From: Xiphias gladius
Taxonomy: Eukaryota; Chordata; Actinopteri; Istiophoriformes; Xiphiidae
Assembly (NCBI RefSeq): GCF_016859285.1
Contig: NC_053417.1
Coordinates: 14,380,206 to 14,444,205, forward strand
DNA length: 64,000 nt
Reading direction: 5' to 3'
Part shown: one piece after another, positions 14,601-36,603 of the stretch
How the letters are laid out: each line of letters opens with the position of its first letter
Numbering within the stretch: the first letter of the stretch is position 1
The notes under the pieces: model-generated
What the model was told of the DNA's origin: nothing
What the model saw: only the letters and a program-made list of their open reading frames with translations
Databases searched by the model: none
Program-made: the position numbers and the translations under genes

Positions 14601-17600
14601 CCTGCTTGCCTGCCTGCTTCCTCATCCTCTCATCCTCTGGTGCTAAAGCCACCCAATCACAGACATACCTGTCTATCTGGGTGCAGGGCACGCCACTCTT
14701 CTTCTACCTTCACTGAAATGGCGATGAACTCCTCCAGATGTAGCCTACTTTTGCATACCTTTGAAGGTATGTTTTTTTTTTGTTTTTATATCTTCACCCA
14801 GTTTCCTCTGATAATGCCAAAGTCTGTGACAAAGATTCCCTGGCTTCTCTGAATTAAAAACCTCTATATTTAAATCAAAAACATTTGAGGCTGTGTTTTT
14901 ATGTTAGGTAAAAGGACAGGAGGAGGCTGAGGAGGTATCTGTCTCCATACAGTCTCTTTGTGTGACAGAATGTCAGCCCACACCGCTGACATGCTCATTC
15001 ACTGTGCCTAAGGCTGTTTGCTTAAGAACAGCAAAGTGAAGGTGGGTGTGTGGGTGCTTGTGCCTCTGTGGCTTTTGTCTGTGTGCCCTTGACTGCATCT
15101 GTGCATACAGTATGTATGAATAAGTACTACTGAATACATGAGCATGTGTTTGTGTGTGTGTTTGTCGAGGCAGTGTCTCACATTCTGTTCTCGAATTCAA
15201 AGCTCGGTCTACATGGCTTTTTGTCTGCCTGATTTAGCAGAACAGACCCTCTCCTTCTCTTAGTAATGCTGACAGATTTACTGACTTAATTCACCGGCAG
15301 GACACAACAGCAGAGCTGGCAACTATTGGGGTCTTTGGCTGGGTTGTCAGCGTCACAGATTGAAGGCTCTGCTCAAGCTGTTCTTCATTAGCGACAGCCT
15401 AGTTTTCTCCACGATTTTTAAAATAGTAGCTCCATCATCTGTCCTCCGTGAGGGGGATTAAAACAATGTCCAGTAATTACCTCTCTCCAAACTTAAATTA
15501 GGAACAGTGTTGTTAACAGTTATTTATCATGCTCATGAAAGTGTTTTTGGTCATATCACACATAACACCCAGCGTCATAGTCTCATTCATGCGAAACTGT
15601 AATAAATGTATATGCAGCAACACGAAAATATTCCATAAGTGCTGAACAAAAACCCCTTCATATACAGTCTAGAAAATATTTTCTGGGTGCTTTGAAGGAT
15701 GCCAAACTCCTTTGTTGACATACCTGTCTGCATCCTCAGCCTTGGCCAGACACTCTCAGACTGTCTCATGTAAGAGCAATTAGCTGTGGCTGTCATGGCA
15801 ACTAGCATGACCTTTCTATCATTTTACAAACACGAATCTCAACCAAAGCCCGTCTTTCATTTGAACAACTATAACTGCTGTAGCTTTTTTCCACATTAGT
15901 GGAAAAAAATGTTTCCTTTTATCATCAAAAGCTGATTATGCTGGCAGAAATTTGTGTTGCCGAAGACATATGGCACATCATGCCTCCATGGTATTAAACT
16001 AATCTGTTCTTTTAGCGATAATGTGGATTCTGTTGAGTTTTAATGCAGCCTGGTATGTTTTACATGGGGAGATTGTTTCCAGTGGCACCTCTACAGCATT
16101 TGAGCCCCGCTGAGACTTTGGAGACACCAGTTATTGTACTGTATGAATAGCAATGAGCCCCTTTTATCTCTTCATTCATATAGAACAGTTTGGTATACAA
16201 CAAGTTTAAGTGACTGGAAATCATTGTTGGCTAATGCTCTGAAATTAGGAGAAAAAGTGACACATCTAATAGATATGTAATGGGTTTCCTCTGTATGGAT
16301 TCCATCCCCATTTATTTACACTTGTAGACTGCAGTAGAATGATTAAAGAAATTAGTGGCAATTCTGTTGTTTTCTGTTGTCGCATTATGGTTATAAAAAG
16401 AATTGGGCTCAGGAACAAATCTGTGGACAAGCTTTTCAGGCTTCACAAATTGAATTTACAGTGTAAATATAAATATGGACCTGCTCAAGAAAAACTTTCA
16501 CAACTATATATTATATTGCTGTGCCAAAGTGTAGGTTGCCGCAGCTGAGTGCACTTGCTGACAGAGACTGTGAGCAACACAAAGATTTTATTTAACAATA
16601 TGTGATGTAACTACTTCTTGTACTATAAGCCAGGGAGAGCATCCACGCAGAGACCTGATACAGATCCAAAGAAAACCGGGCTAAACCTGTGGAACTACCA
16701 CTAACCAGTGTTTTTTAATTACATCAAGTGTGTGAAGGAAGGAAAATCCCAGTGGTTATGAAGTGGGCACCTTGCTTCACCTGTGGTTTGTTGATGTTGA
16801 GACGTCACACTTGCAGAGAGCTCAGCAGGAATTCATACAATTAGCAAACGGAACAGCTGCACATTATGGCAACAAACAGCTCACTAAGCAGTTTAGACGC
16901 TGAATCATAAAAGTAAACAGAAAGCTTAATCATGTAGGATAATTACAGCAAGAGTTGAGAATGTTGTGTGAGTAACCGTTCCTCCTACAGTATGTCCTTG
17001 TATGATACATAAATCAATGTCAGTCATAAGACACATTTTCATATTAATAGCTCAACTGGTATCCCTTTTTTCAGCCAGAATGAGATTGGCTCGAGGGCAA
17101 AGTTAAGAATCATGCAAAACTAAAGAGAATCTTACCAGCAAATAGGGCGTACCCCTCACAAACCCAAGAGAATAAAGAAAAACCCAAGTGTAGAGTTTAT
17201 CTTTGGGGAAAATAAGTTCCATAGTCAAAACTGAATTAATTTCCTGGCACACATACTGTACCTATCTCCATCGATGGCAAACACAATTTAAGGCCCGGAT
17301 TGCCTCCTTAATTTCATGATTAGCGAGACGTAAAATATTTGTTTTCAATTTAAACCAAATATTACAAAACATTTTAGAAATGAGATTATAATGTAATATG
17401 ATGTAACACATTAGTTAAACAGTGTAGATCTGTGAATACTTTGTCTCTACTCAAGAGTTCTTTTGAACATCAAAAGCCATCTCAGCAATTAGAGAGAGAT
17501 GGAGAAGAGGGAGAGAACGAGCATTTAAATATTGCCAGTGTGGCACACTGCTTCCTGTCAGAAAGGTGCCTCTAAGCCCTCCACAGTCTGTACTGAGGCA

Positions 17601-20303
17601 AAAAGGTTAACAACTGGCAGAAAATGCATATTTACTCACCAAAGAGACCCCCCCCCCAAACCAGCTGTGAATCCAAAACCCAGGAATATGTGAGTCAAAG
17701 AAAAGAGGAAGAGGTAACAGAGAAAAAAGAAGAAACGGCTTTGGGAAGGAGCACCAGACAGAGCGCTGATGAAAATCCTCCATGGGATGGTCTTTGGAGC
17801 TGTGTTGCATAGAAACAGACTGCATTCCAGTATCTAGACCATGTATTGATTAAAAACTTCTCTTTCATCTCAAAGTACTTTATTTTTGTGATACTTACAA
17901 AAACAGAGAAGCTGGCTTTATTTTTACTATATCGAGATATTCTCCCTGCCAGATAGGAACATCAAAAATGGATACACCACGCATCCACAACCGGGTTTAA
18001 TGGGCTGACTGACGTACTGGAGAGAGGACGGCATCAAGCTACAGTCTGGCAAAGTTAATCCCACCTTGTCCCAAACAGGATGTTAGGTAAACTACGAGTT
18101 AAATACAGAAGAGATTTAACATGTGAAACCATTAACTGCACTTTCCAGTCTGCTAGTCTGACGAATATCAACTCTACCCTGTGAATCTGAGGCCAGAGGT
18201 CAAAGTTTTGTTGTCGAGTAATGCATTTTGGAATTCGTCATTTGCATTATTTTTTGGGAGAAATAAATGAGATGCTGGCGCAAGTGTGATGGTTCATCAG
18301 ATAATTAGAAATGTCGTGACCATCTAAACTACAGCCAAAAGATGAGCAAGTACATCGAGTAATTGTGTTCCTGCCCCTTGAAGACACCGGAGTTGGCAGG
18401 GGCTACGTGGATGCTCAGGTTGGCAGTAGGATTAAGGCCATATACACCCATACTCTGGCATGCAGGACTCATGTTTACTGTATCATAAGGTCACTTCAGT
18501 ATTTGTACTGCATGCGCTGGGGGAAATTACTGCTGCGAGTCAGTAACTGAGGCTAATACTGTGTATCTACACCAGGGTCTGGATGCCACCGTTATACTGT
18601 AAGACAACGAAATGCACACTGCAGTTAGCTGGTAAAACAGGACTGATGCATTTTCTTTGAAGAAGCATCTCTGCAGCTCCACTGCCTCCTTTAAAAATCC
18701 ACACATTGAACGTCAGCGTCCTCATTTCGTCTGAAAAATAAAAACCAAGGAAACATGCTTGTATTACAGATGTGCTGCCTGTTGTTGTCATGACAATATA
18801 TCCATGTAATTAAATTTTTGCAGATTACCACATCAAATGCCAGTTATATTATAACACTTATAGCAAAGCATTGTTAGCTTGCGCTCACTGTAAGAAAGAG
18901 TGACCAGAGAAGGCTCTCGTGAGGTTGTCTGTTTGATCTTCACATCTTTGCTCCAGCTGGGCTTGTTTTACTTTCCTGTGGATGCTGCCAGCCAGCAAAG
19001 ACCTCTTCCCAATGCAGTGCTTATGTAATCTGCATTGGCTCTATGCTTCAGTTCCCCCTTTGAGTATGTACATGCAAGAACATCCCTCTAGTGTGTGTAT
19101 TGTCAATGCTTTAACAGCTCCCTTGTCACTAAGGATCAGTGTCATTGCTTGGCTCTGTTTCTCTTAGGTCCACCCCTCCTCTTATAACATTACACTAGTC
19201 CGTATCTGTTGCAGCCGGACAAGCATATAGCGTTTCTGTTCAAGCTCGACTTCATTTTTAGGTAAAATAGAGATGATGTTTAGGCTAAGAGACATTGAAC
19301 TAGTGAAGATATCCTCCCGTTTTTGCCCTCACCCTCCCCCTCGGCCTTCACACTCTCTCTCGATCTTCTTATTTCTTTTGGCCCAACCCCCCCAAGCATG
19401 AGAGCACCAGAGTTATTGCTCAGTGGGGGGGCCCTGTGTGCATCCCGGACTAAGCCGAACACACCTCACATCCCCTCCAACCACTAAAGGCACATGCTCC
19501 CGCCTGTAGCCATGGTTCCCGAAAGAGGAGTGGCTGAGACAAAAATGAGCAGAGTGCTGCCTGCAGTACCCTCGGCCTCCCTTTTGTCTGTCTCCCATCC
19601 TTCCCCCCACTGCTAATACATCTCTCATAGCTGCAGGGACCTTAAGGATAACAGTTGCACACATGCATGCACACGCACGCAAGCTGATCACTGATGGAGA
19701 CGTGCTCTCTTTAGAGGAATGCACTGCTCTTTTTAATGGTTGCTGATGTTTTCCCTCTGAATTACAGGGCAGGTTCATCCATCAGTTTAGGCTGCCAGAT
19801 TTGGATTCAGTGATTTGATGTGTGCAATTAAAGCGGTGCTCATGCACATGACCAATGAGTAAAAAGTAGAAAGATGGTGGTGAAACACAGCAGAGACACA
19901 GTATGGTGTAATTATGGAGTAATTATCACTGCTGTACACCCAGTCTGCTGCAGCTGACCTAATCTAGCATTTTAATCAGCATGAAGGACAAAGCATCGGA
20001 CCCTGCTTATTTTTCCACTGGTACAGCTGAGGGGATGGCGCTTATGGGCTGTACTGGATCCCTCCATATTATTTTGGCTTGTGCAGACACACGCAGGATG
20101 TGGCCTGTAGCCAAATCCACTGTGTGTGTTTCTCTATGTGTATTTATGTGTGTTAGGGGTAAAGCCCAGTGCTCCTCCTTACCCTCTTGTACTCAGACAG
20201 TGTCACATTGTGCACAGAAGTGCACGCCTTGGCCTTTGTGTGTGGTTGCCCAGTGATCACAAACAAAAGGCAGAGAGCATGTGCATGGTGTGTGTGTATT
20301 TGT

Positions 20304-20305
<2 letters not shown>

Positions 20306-20376
<71 letters not shown>
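20306..20376. repeat. (TG)n microsatellite, about 71 bp
   Basis: An essentially perfect alternating TG tract. The open frames over it (runs of Cys-Val or Thr-His) are artefacts. Confidence 0.95.
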
Positions 20377-21991
20377 CATCTACTGTGTTTATGTTTTGGA
20401 TGTTGGGGAACATCTTCTGTGTAAAACGTGGACAATACAGTCCCCAACACAACATAAGAAACAAACACGCTCATAAAAATACATGGCTGATATTTTTATA
20501 TGTAATTTATTTGCAATGAACTATTTACAACATTAAACATAAATATTGTCATTTCAGCTACTGTCCTTTACATGAAGCACTAAAACTTGGTACAGAGCAC
20601 TTTATGCTAAGTCATGCACAACGTATCATCTCTGCACACATCTTTATTTTCTAACAACAAATGCCTGCTATTTCATATGAACAAGATTTAGGAAATTTGC
20701 TCAGCAGGTAAACATACACCAGAGGCGGTGCTTGCACACACAAACAGCGTATAAGGTTTAGAATAAACCGATGATTACTCATCCAGCCCACATCTACTAG
20801 ATTTGCATGACTTGTGCCACAGACACGTTTCTGGCCCATCCTGGTTAATGCATAAGGATGTGTCCTAAAAACAACACAGCGATTTCTCAATTCCTTTGAA
20901 AAACAACATTCGGTGTCAGAGGAACAACTTGTGCTTTCCCACTGTGGCCACAGGGTACATTAAACAATTGCTCGCATTTGACTGAGCTCATTGGTGGGGC
21001 TGCCAGGGAAACACAAGGTCAAGAGAGAGCTCTGGGGGAGCTGTGGGTTTAGCCACAGGAGGGAGCTTAGGGTCAGGGGTCACACAGAGAGACTGGGGTG
21101 GTGGAGGAGCTGCAACGTAGTGTTTAGTCCTCACTGAGCCTAAAGATACAGAGGGAAGATCTCTTCAGGTGGACGGTTACTGGTGCTGTGTGTTTAAAAT
21201 GATGATCCTGAGGATGTTTGACTTTAATAAAAAAAATAGTAAATAGTGATATATAGTCAAGAGAATATTTTGAGTTTTTCATTAATCCATAGACACTCAT
21301 CTCTAAAACCTCAATCCAATATTTACTCTGAGACTGTGCATCTGAAAAGTGCACCATTTAAAAAGATAGAATATACTGCTAACCTTTGCAGGAACTTCTA
21401 TAGAAACTGTGAGGATAATGTCCTGTTAAATCCTGATATACTTCCCAGTTTTGTTAGTGAAACTGGATGAACAGAAAAATTGATGGGTTTGGATATTCTG
21501 GCCATGTCCTGCACTGCGGCAGAGGCAGAGAATCTGGTGTCTGTTTGTCTGTAATAGAGAGAGAGAGACAGAGAGCACACACTGCAGGACTCCACACCTC
21601 ATCGCATCTCATCAGTAATCAAAGATCAGCACTTATCTGGACAGATGCATGTAGATGGATACGCACAGTTTTTTGCTGTTTCATTCATGAGCACGATTTT
21701 ATTTTTCTTTTTTCTTCCTTTTTTCACAGTATGGCAATTTTGTATCTGCCTGCACACAACCAGGAAACATAAAGTGACAGGTTACTTCTGAAATGTGCTC
21801 TTGTGTTGTTGTGCCCTTGCAGAGTTTTCTGAGGACCCAGGACATGATGTTATTATTACACAACAGCACTGGGGCTGTCTACTCAATGCTGCATAACTCC
21901 CCTCAGATCACCCTTTGTACACCAGCGTCCAAGCCAGAAAAAAAATGTCCAATCCAGCCTGAACTCTGACTCATTGTACTAAGCTGTCAGG

Positions 21992-21994
<3 letters not shown>

Positions 21995-22027
<33 letters not shown>
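21995..22027. repeat. (AT)n microsatellite, about 33 bp
   Basis: A perfect alternating AT run followed by a poly-T stretch. Confidence 0.9.
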
Positions 22028-22030
<3 letters not shown>

Positions 22031-25000
22031 TTTTTTTAACTTGTTTTGGTTGCACATGCCTTTGAGCTAGAATATAATCACTTTAACTACAAAGAATAGG
22101 AAAATGCCTGATGATGCGTCTTCCATCATCAATCTAGATTTAAATTAATTGATTTAAATGTCACCAGGAAGATAATGATGTTACCACTCTTATGAATTTA
22201 ATTTTGTGTTGTGAATTGATATTCTCACTAGCTGAAAATGTGTGTAAATCAGAATGAATCCACTGTGTTTTACAGCCCATTAAATTGTCTTTGTTTCGGT
22301 AAAACGCCCTCCCTCTCCAGCTTTTGTCCAGGGAAACACACTAATCCTTGGTCAAAGTGACCCAGAGTTTGTGTAGAAGACAAAGAACTTTTCTAAGGTG
22401 GCTGTGTATGTGTATGAAACTTTTCACAAAATGGCAGGGATGATGCTGAGGGCTCACCGGACTGTGCCATGATGCCAGTTCTCCTTAACCAAGGCCTCGA
22501 GGTACAAGCCACAGCTGAGTTGGCAATTGAACTCTCTGTGCCTGTCCAGATGTTGGCCTAATTTACTGCGACTAGCAGCGTATGTGGCCAATTTACATGT
22601 CCTCACACCCAGTGGGTGTGCCTGCATGTGTACAATGTCAGCCTCTACCTCAAGTGTTCCAGCATTCACTCGCCAACATCCGATGATTCATTTTGTTTTT
22701 AGCAGCGGAGTGTTTTTTTAGCAAAACGCAGCAAGACGTTTGCTGTATGAGTTCAGATCTCAGGACAGCTCAGGTTCAACATCCTCACACCAGTTTCTTA
22801 GTGGACAGTTTCATTTTGATTAGAACAGTGTTGTAGCAAAGGTGGAAAACACATTGAAATCTTGGGTGATATTTCTTGTTTTACCTGTAACATTTCAGGT
22901 GTTCATTACCAACGTAACTGTGTTGTATATCCTGAGGAAAAAGTTTGTCTTACCACATAATTTGGTGTCATACCAGTGCACAGCTTCTCTTAGAATCATC
23001 TGACAAGAAACCACATGAATAATTAGATAAATTTAGTTGGAATATTGGTTCTCTTTCGGATTTACGTTACCATAAAATAAATCTCTTTTGGTGAAAATGT
23101 TGGTGAAAAAGTATATTTTAAGCTGAGCAAGAATTACTCATCATGACAAACTCAGAAAATTGTCACCCAGCTTTGCAGTTGCCCTCAGGTCTTCACAGTG
23201 TTTCAACGTCTTTCAGCACATTGTTTTGGTTTTACGGCTAGCTACTTTACTGTTTTTGTTCTGTCTCACCTCTCTCGGTCTCATTTCCAGCAGAAAAAGC
23301 AAAGATAAACCCCCTGTACACTACCTGCTCACCACCAAACAGCAGAGAAACATGACTTCAGGTGAATGATAATGTTGTTGTCTTTGTAACTGCTGGACAC
23401 GTAAATGAGCAACTGTATGCTAACATGTTTGCCATATATTAAAAGGTGATTTGACTAATAAGCCTTAGTTACAGCAGTAATGTATTTAATTGGTTACTGT
23501 ACATGCACAGTGTCATTAGAGCTGGTTGGCGCTAGTTAGAGTCTAGTTAGAGCATTGGAAGAGGAGGCAATGTGAGGGCACATAGGCTGGTGGGCCTGCT
23601 GGCACCTCTGCCACATTCTGTGGCATCAGGCCAGTTTTAGACACCCCTGGAGCTGGCAAAGACCAGATGTGGTGTGTTTGAAGACAGATGAGAGCAGCAG
23701 TCTTGCGCATCTTCAGAACTGACAGTGAAGCCGTTAACATTTCCAACAACCTCTAAGGTTGAATGTGTGCCAAGTGCATTCATCTACAATACCTATCTGT
23801 CTACCTCTCTATAATACATATTTAACACATATTGTGGTTTTATTAATATATTAATCAAAGTGGGTGTTTTATTTTTGCAAGCATTGCATATCAAAACCTT
23901 CCTATCTATCATCCTCGTTATGGCATTAATAATTTTGTCCATTAAACATCTGATTCTGACATTTTTTTCTTCCCTCAGTCTGTGCAATTAACTCCCTGAT
24001 CATCAGTGACTATGATTTTAGTTCAGGGTTAAAGTAATAGAAAATGACAGTGATCCCCCATCCACCCTGATTTCAATTTACTCTGTCCTTAATGAGACAT
24101 GCTCTGCCTGCATGCAGTGACATAGAGCTTGTTAAAGGAATTATTAGCACTGATAAAGTGGAAAGATAAGCACTTCACTTCTGACAGAGATTATTGAAAT
24201 GATCCACTACTTGAGGCATCTGCATCTTTTCATTATAACACTTTCAGAAGTTTGTGATCAGAAAAATGACAGGAGGGTATGAACTAAATGGGCATCAGGG
24301 TATTTTAACTTTTTTTTTAAATGTGTAAAACTATTTGATCAATCCCATGCGACTGTTTGACAACAGTATAAATCAAATCAATATATCATAACAATGTGTA
24401 AAAAGGCTGAAGGTAAGAGAAGAATGGGTTTGAGACAGTCAGTGTAATATTAAGAGGTATCTCAACAGCCAAATTCAATATGCTGTATTTTCCAAGAATT
24501 TTCATGCAATCAAACTGGAAAAACAATATGAAATAATACAGACACACACACAAGTGTTAAATTACCTTCATCAATTCAAGGGTGCCAGACAGGGCAAGCT
24601 TTATTTAACACAGAAAAAACAAAAAAAAACAAAAAAAAGTAAAAATTTCCTAAATTTATTTTAAACAAATGTACATGTCAATCCAAAAAAAGGCAAAAAT
24701 AGCTACCAAATAAATATTCACATCCACAACAATATTTTCATATGACATCCTTGAAGATATCTTACAATGATTATAAAACAAGAGACGGTATTTACAATCA
24801 TACAACTTTAATAGGACATGCTTAGGAGTTTGACTGCACCATTGTACCACACACTGACTACAACACAAAGGCTGCATATTAACTGACATGGTCCGTGAGC
24901 CGCCCATCTATCCCATCTTCAGAAGGCCTGGCATCACATCCCTAACCCAGAGAAAAATATCAAGAAACGTTTTTTTTTAAACAAGCCTGGCAATAAATGC

Positions 25001-26862
25001 ATAACTGATGCTGTAATAACGAATGTGGGGATGTCTGCTTGTGAGCCAACCGTCTCTGTCCACACAACCAACCCAAGAGCCAGTCTCTGTGTTTCCTATG
25101 CTGAATTGTTGCTAGGCAATGCTGAGGAATTTGGTGTGTGACCATGAACTGGAAGCCTTTTTGCAGATCACCACTTTAAGTTCCTCCGACTACCAGTGGC
25201 AGTCCACAGCTCCATAAAGACGCTACAATCGTTTAAGGGAGATATTTCCAAAACGACACTGGGACTCACATCATCCTACTGAATACAAAAAAAAAAAGAA
25301 CAAGAAGAATGGAAAAATAGCTTTCTTAGGACAGGGCCAGCCTGTGCATTTTGATTACTTGTTCTCCTTAGTCCCACATTATTTCCTTTTTTTTCCCACA
25401 CACTAGCCCTTTTTACAAGATCATTGTTAGACTTTTGAAATATATTTCCAATTTTAAAAGCACGTCACTGTCAACTCACACGAGCAATTAAAGCAAGTCC
25501 TGCTGCCTGAATACGTTTTTATTATGATTATGCATCTCCAACTGAAAGACCATTTCTCCCTCTTATTCACATACTCTTTTTCCACACACAGCACAACGTC
25601 ATCATTGGTTGTTTCATATACCAGTGGCTACTTACACAGGGGGGGGGGCGACACAGATCAACAGCCTCTTTGTACAGCAGAGATGGTTTCAGTCTATAAC
25701 ATGGATGTCCATGGAGCACTTATAGCATGACAGTAATCACAAAGCTGCGTCTTTATTGCCACACAGGTTACCTTGCATCACAAGCACTTAAATCATTATT
25801 GCTTTATGGTTAGAAGCACAGAGATCAATGCTGCACACACACATAACCATGAAGCCAAAGATTTAAGCTCAGAAAAGGGTCCAATTTTTGCTCCGTAGTC
25901 ATTGTAGCCTACAGTAAGTGCTGCTTATTAGAGGTCAATAGATTAACAAGAGGGTACGACACAAAGACCAGAGTAATCTTGGAAGAGTAGTCAGGTTGGG
26001 AGTGCTACATTGGATTGTTGCGAACCAGAGAAATCCACAAGCATATTACAGTAGTCAAAAAAACTCAGTGATTTCTGGGAAAATGATATGAAAGACATTT
26101 TTCAAAACTGCATACCATTTGAGAATTGTTGAAAAACTGTCAACAATGCAATGCTACAAATCTTCCGAGGAATATTTGAAACTACAAACCAGATTCTCCC
26201 ATTAGCAGCGATCCTGAATTAGGTAGGCGTTATCCTATGCTTTTAAATATGCCTCATAGCTCTTTGACTGGCCTCAAAAACCAGCCACAGCTTCATAAAT
26301 AACACGCGACAGCTCAGCATTGAACTGTTTGATTCTATGCTCCTGGTCACAACTACAAAAGTGTCTTTTCTCATCTGTTAAAGTGTGTCTGTCCCATAAC
26401 CAAAACAGTATTTTAAAATAGACTCCAGCTGTGACAGCAGAGACATCGGAAGCACAGCTAAACTTCCCTTTATGTTTCGTGTGTCATCATTTCTGCAGTC
26501 ATTTTGTACACACAGAGCCTCTTCAGCCTCCTGGACTTAGTCCACTGAAAGCCTGTGGAGCAGCGCTGTCCAGAGCTACACAACCATGCATCAGCAAACC
26601 GTGAACATTGATATAGTCTAGACTGCTGTGTGCACAGCAGCCTGAACTCACAGCTCTTATCCCTGCTCTCATCACCACTGAGACAATGAGAACAGCTCTC
26701 TATGTAATAGCTCTCACTGGGCTTTGTCCCACTACTACCACTATGTCTCTTTGCTTTCACAGGCCTTAACCGGGACAACAGCGACAAGCTATTTCACACC
26801 TCACACACCTTACTAAGAGGGATGTACAAGATTTTGCTAATTCCTGACGGTTTCATGCTAGA

Positions 26863-27311
26863 TTTATTTTTGTACTTAGAAAAATATCCATTGAATTGTC
26901 TGAGAGGCATTTACATCACAAGATTAAACGTCACACGTTGCACATTTCCAATTTGGACAAAATCAACATGTGCCTAGAGATAGTAAAATCAGACAGATGT
27001 AACACCATTGTAGTTGCATACTGTTTACAGGTGAAAAAATGACAGCTCCATGATTAAAGCTCGACTGATATTGTTTGTTTGAAAGCAAGATAAAAAGTGG
27101 TGGAAAAAGACGGATGTGCGCTAAAAGGTTCAGGAGAAAGTGGACAGCGAGGTGTCCACCTCTTCTGAGGGGTGTTTGGTTTCCGGGGGGGTGAGGGAAG
27201 GATTCAGCAGGAAGCCCTGATAAAACCATCATGCCCACCCCCCCTTCCCCGAGACCAAAGAGGCAGGGGCTGGGGGTCGCATGTGAGGACTGTAACCCAA
27301 GAGGTCTCCAC
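26863..27311 (-). other. Probable rnd1 3' UTR with polyadenylation signal
   Basis: It lies downstream of the rnd1 stop codon. The minus strand carries AATAAA at 26863-26868, about 445 bp past the stop. More distal signals exist toward 24.6 kb, so a longer 3' UTR is possible. Confidence 0.35.
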
Positions 27312-35617
<8,306 letters not shown>

Positions 35618-35832
35618 GATGTTTAGGGTGGTCTAGTGTTTTGTTGATGTTTTATTTTATGTTTTATTTTAGCTTCTTTCTTTCTTTCTTTCTTTTTTTT
35701 TTTTGCCAAAACAAAAATGTCAAAAACAAGCGGCAGAACAGCCCAGAAATCGTCCCAGTGTGATCGAGCGTCCCGGTGTCTGGCTCTCGCAGGATGCCCG
35801 CAGTTGATCTGATTGAATTTGCCACTGCAGCT

Positions 35833-35839
35833 CTTTATA
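35833..35839 (-). promoter_or_regulatory. Candidate TATA box of rnd1, with CCAAT box beside it
   Basis: On the minus strand TATAAAG lies about 216 bp upstream of the rnd1 ATG, and a CCAAT element in opposite orientation lies at 35854-35858. The 5' UTR in between would carry a TTTC/T-rich tract (35671-35704 as read on the plus strand). Motif evidence only. Confidence 0.5.
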
Positions 35840-36568
35840 GAGGCGAGCAGCAGCCAATAGGAGCTCAACCATTCCACAGGCTTTCTAACATGCCCTTACT
35901 GCACCCAGTGAACAAGATCAGTGTCAGGGTGATAGAACAACGGCGGCATAAACCGGGATTTATTCATTTTTTATGTTTTAGATTCACCCCTTTTTTTTCC
36001 CTTCACTGCAAACTAAGCAAACCCGATATTAGGGCCAAATCATTTCAGCGAGTGTTTATCATTCAATTTTAGGGCTTGTGAAATACGGTAGCCAACAGAC
36101 AGTCACTGCAGACCTCTCTTTTGTAACCTGTTGGTCCTGTCACTTGGCCTGCTGGAAATTGATTGATTAAATTGACTTGACTGGCTGGATCAATAGCATA
36201 CCACTGACTGAGTACAATGGGACCAATTGAAGGTAGACCAATTAGTTAACTTTAATCTGCATTACAGAGTCAGGTCAGTTTTATCCAAACAACTCTGCTT
36301 CTTCTAATCGAAAATTGTCTTCCACAACTGGCCTGATATTCTCTGACTCAGATTTAGCAAAGTACGTGGAAGGTAATATCATTGGCTCTGGAATGAAGCA
36401 AATCGGCATTCAACTTCTTTTGTCTGTGGATGTTAGTATGATTTCTTCTAAAATCCAACACTTCTTCCCGGTCACAGTTACCCTGTCAGCCCTCCAAAAA
36501 CCACGGAGGGATAAGATTTAAAGAATGTTTCAGTGCACGTTTGCTGATCAAAGGGCAGTCTGACCTGT

Positions 36569-36603
36569 GTCAGTGTGGTTCAGTGTAATACCACCACACT
36601 GAC
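36569..36603. repeat. Perfect 11-bp inverted repeat
   Basis: The arms GTCAGTGTGGT (36569-36579) and ACCACACTGAC (36593-36603) enclose a 13-nt loop. Further GTGTG/CACAC-rich sequence follows on both sides. Function unknown. Confidence 0.8.

Larger units (their letters stand above)
11601..26860. other. Large gene-free interval
   Basis: About 15 kb in which I find no exon, RNA gene or recognisable transposase on either strand. Contents are a poly-T run (12232-12255), a short CA/C tract (13362-13392), a TG microsatellite (20306-20376), an AT microsatellite (21995-22027) and scattered A-rich runs (about 24610-24650 and 25288-25298). The open frames are short, have no family signature, and several are only translated repeats. 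Conserved non-coding elements could be present but cannot be judged from one sequence. Confidence 0.55.

Noticed and set aside
20126..20519. Overlapping open frames made of Cys-Val or Thr-His runs (also at 30335-30628 and 57479-57788)
   Set aside because: They are translations of TG/CA microsatellites and have no other protein-like content.
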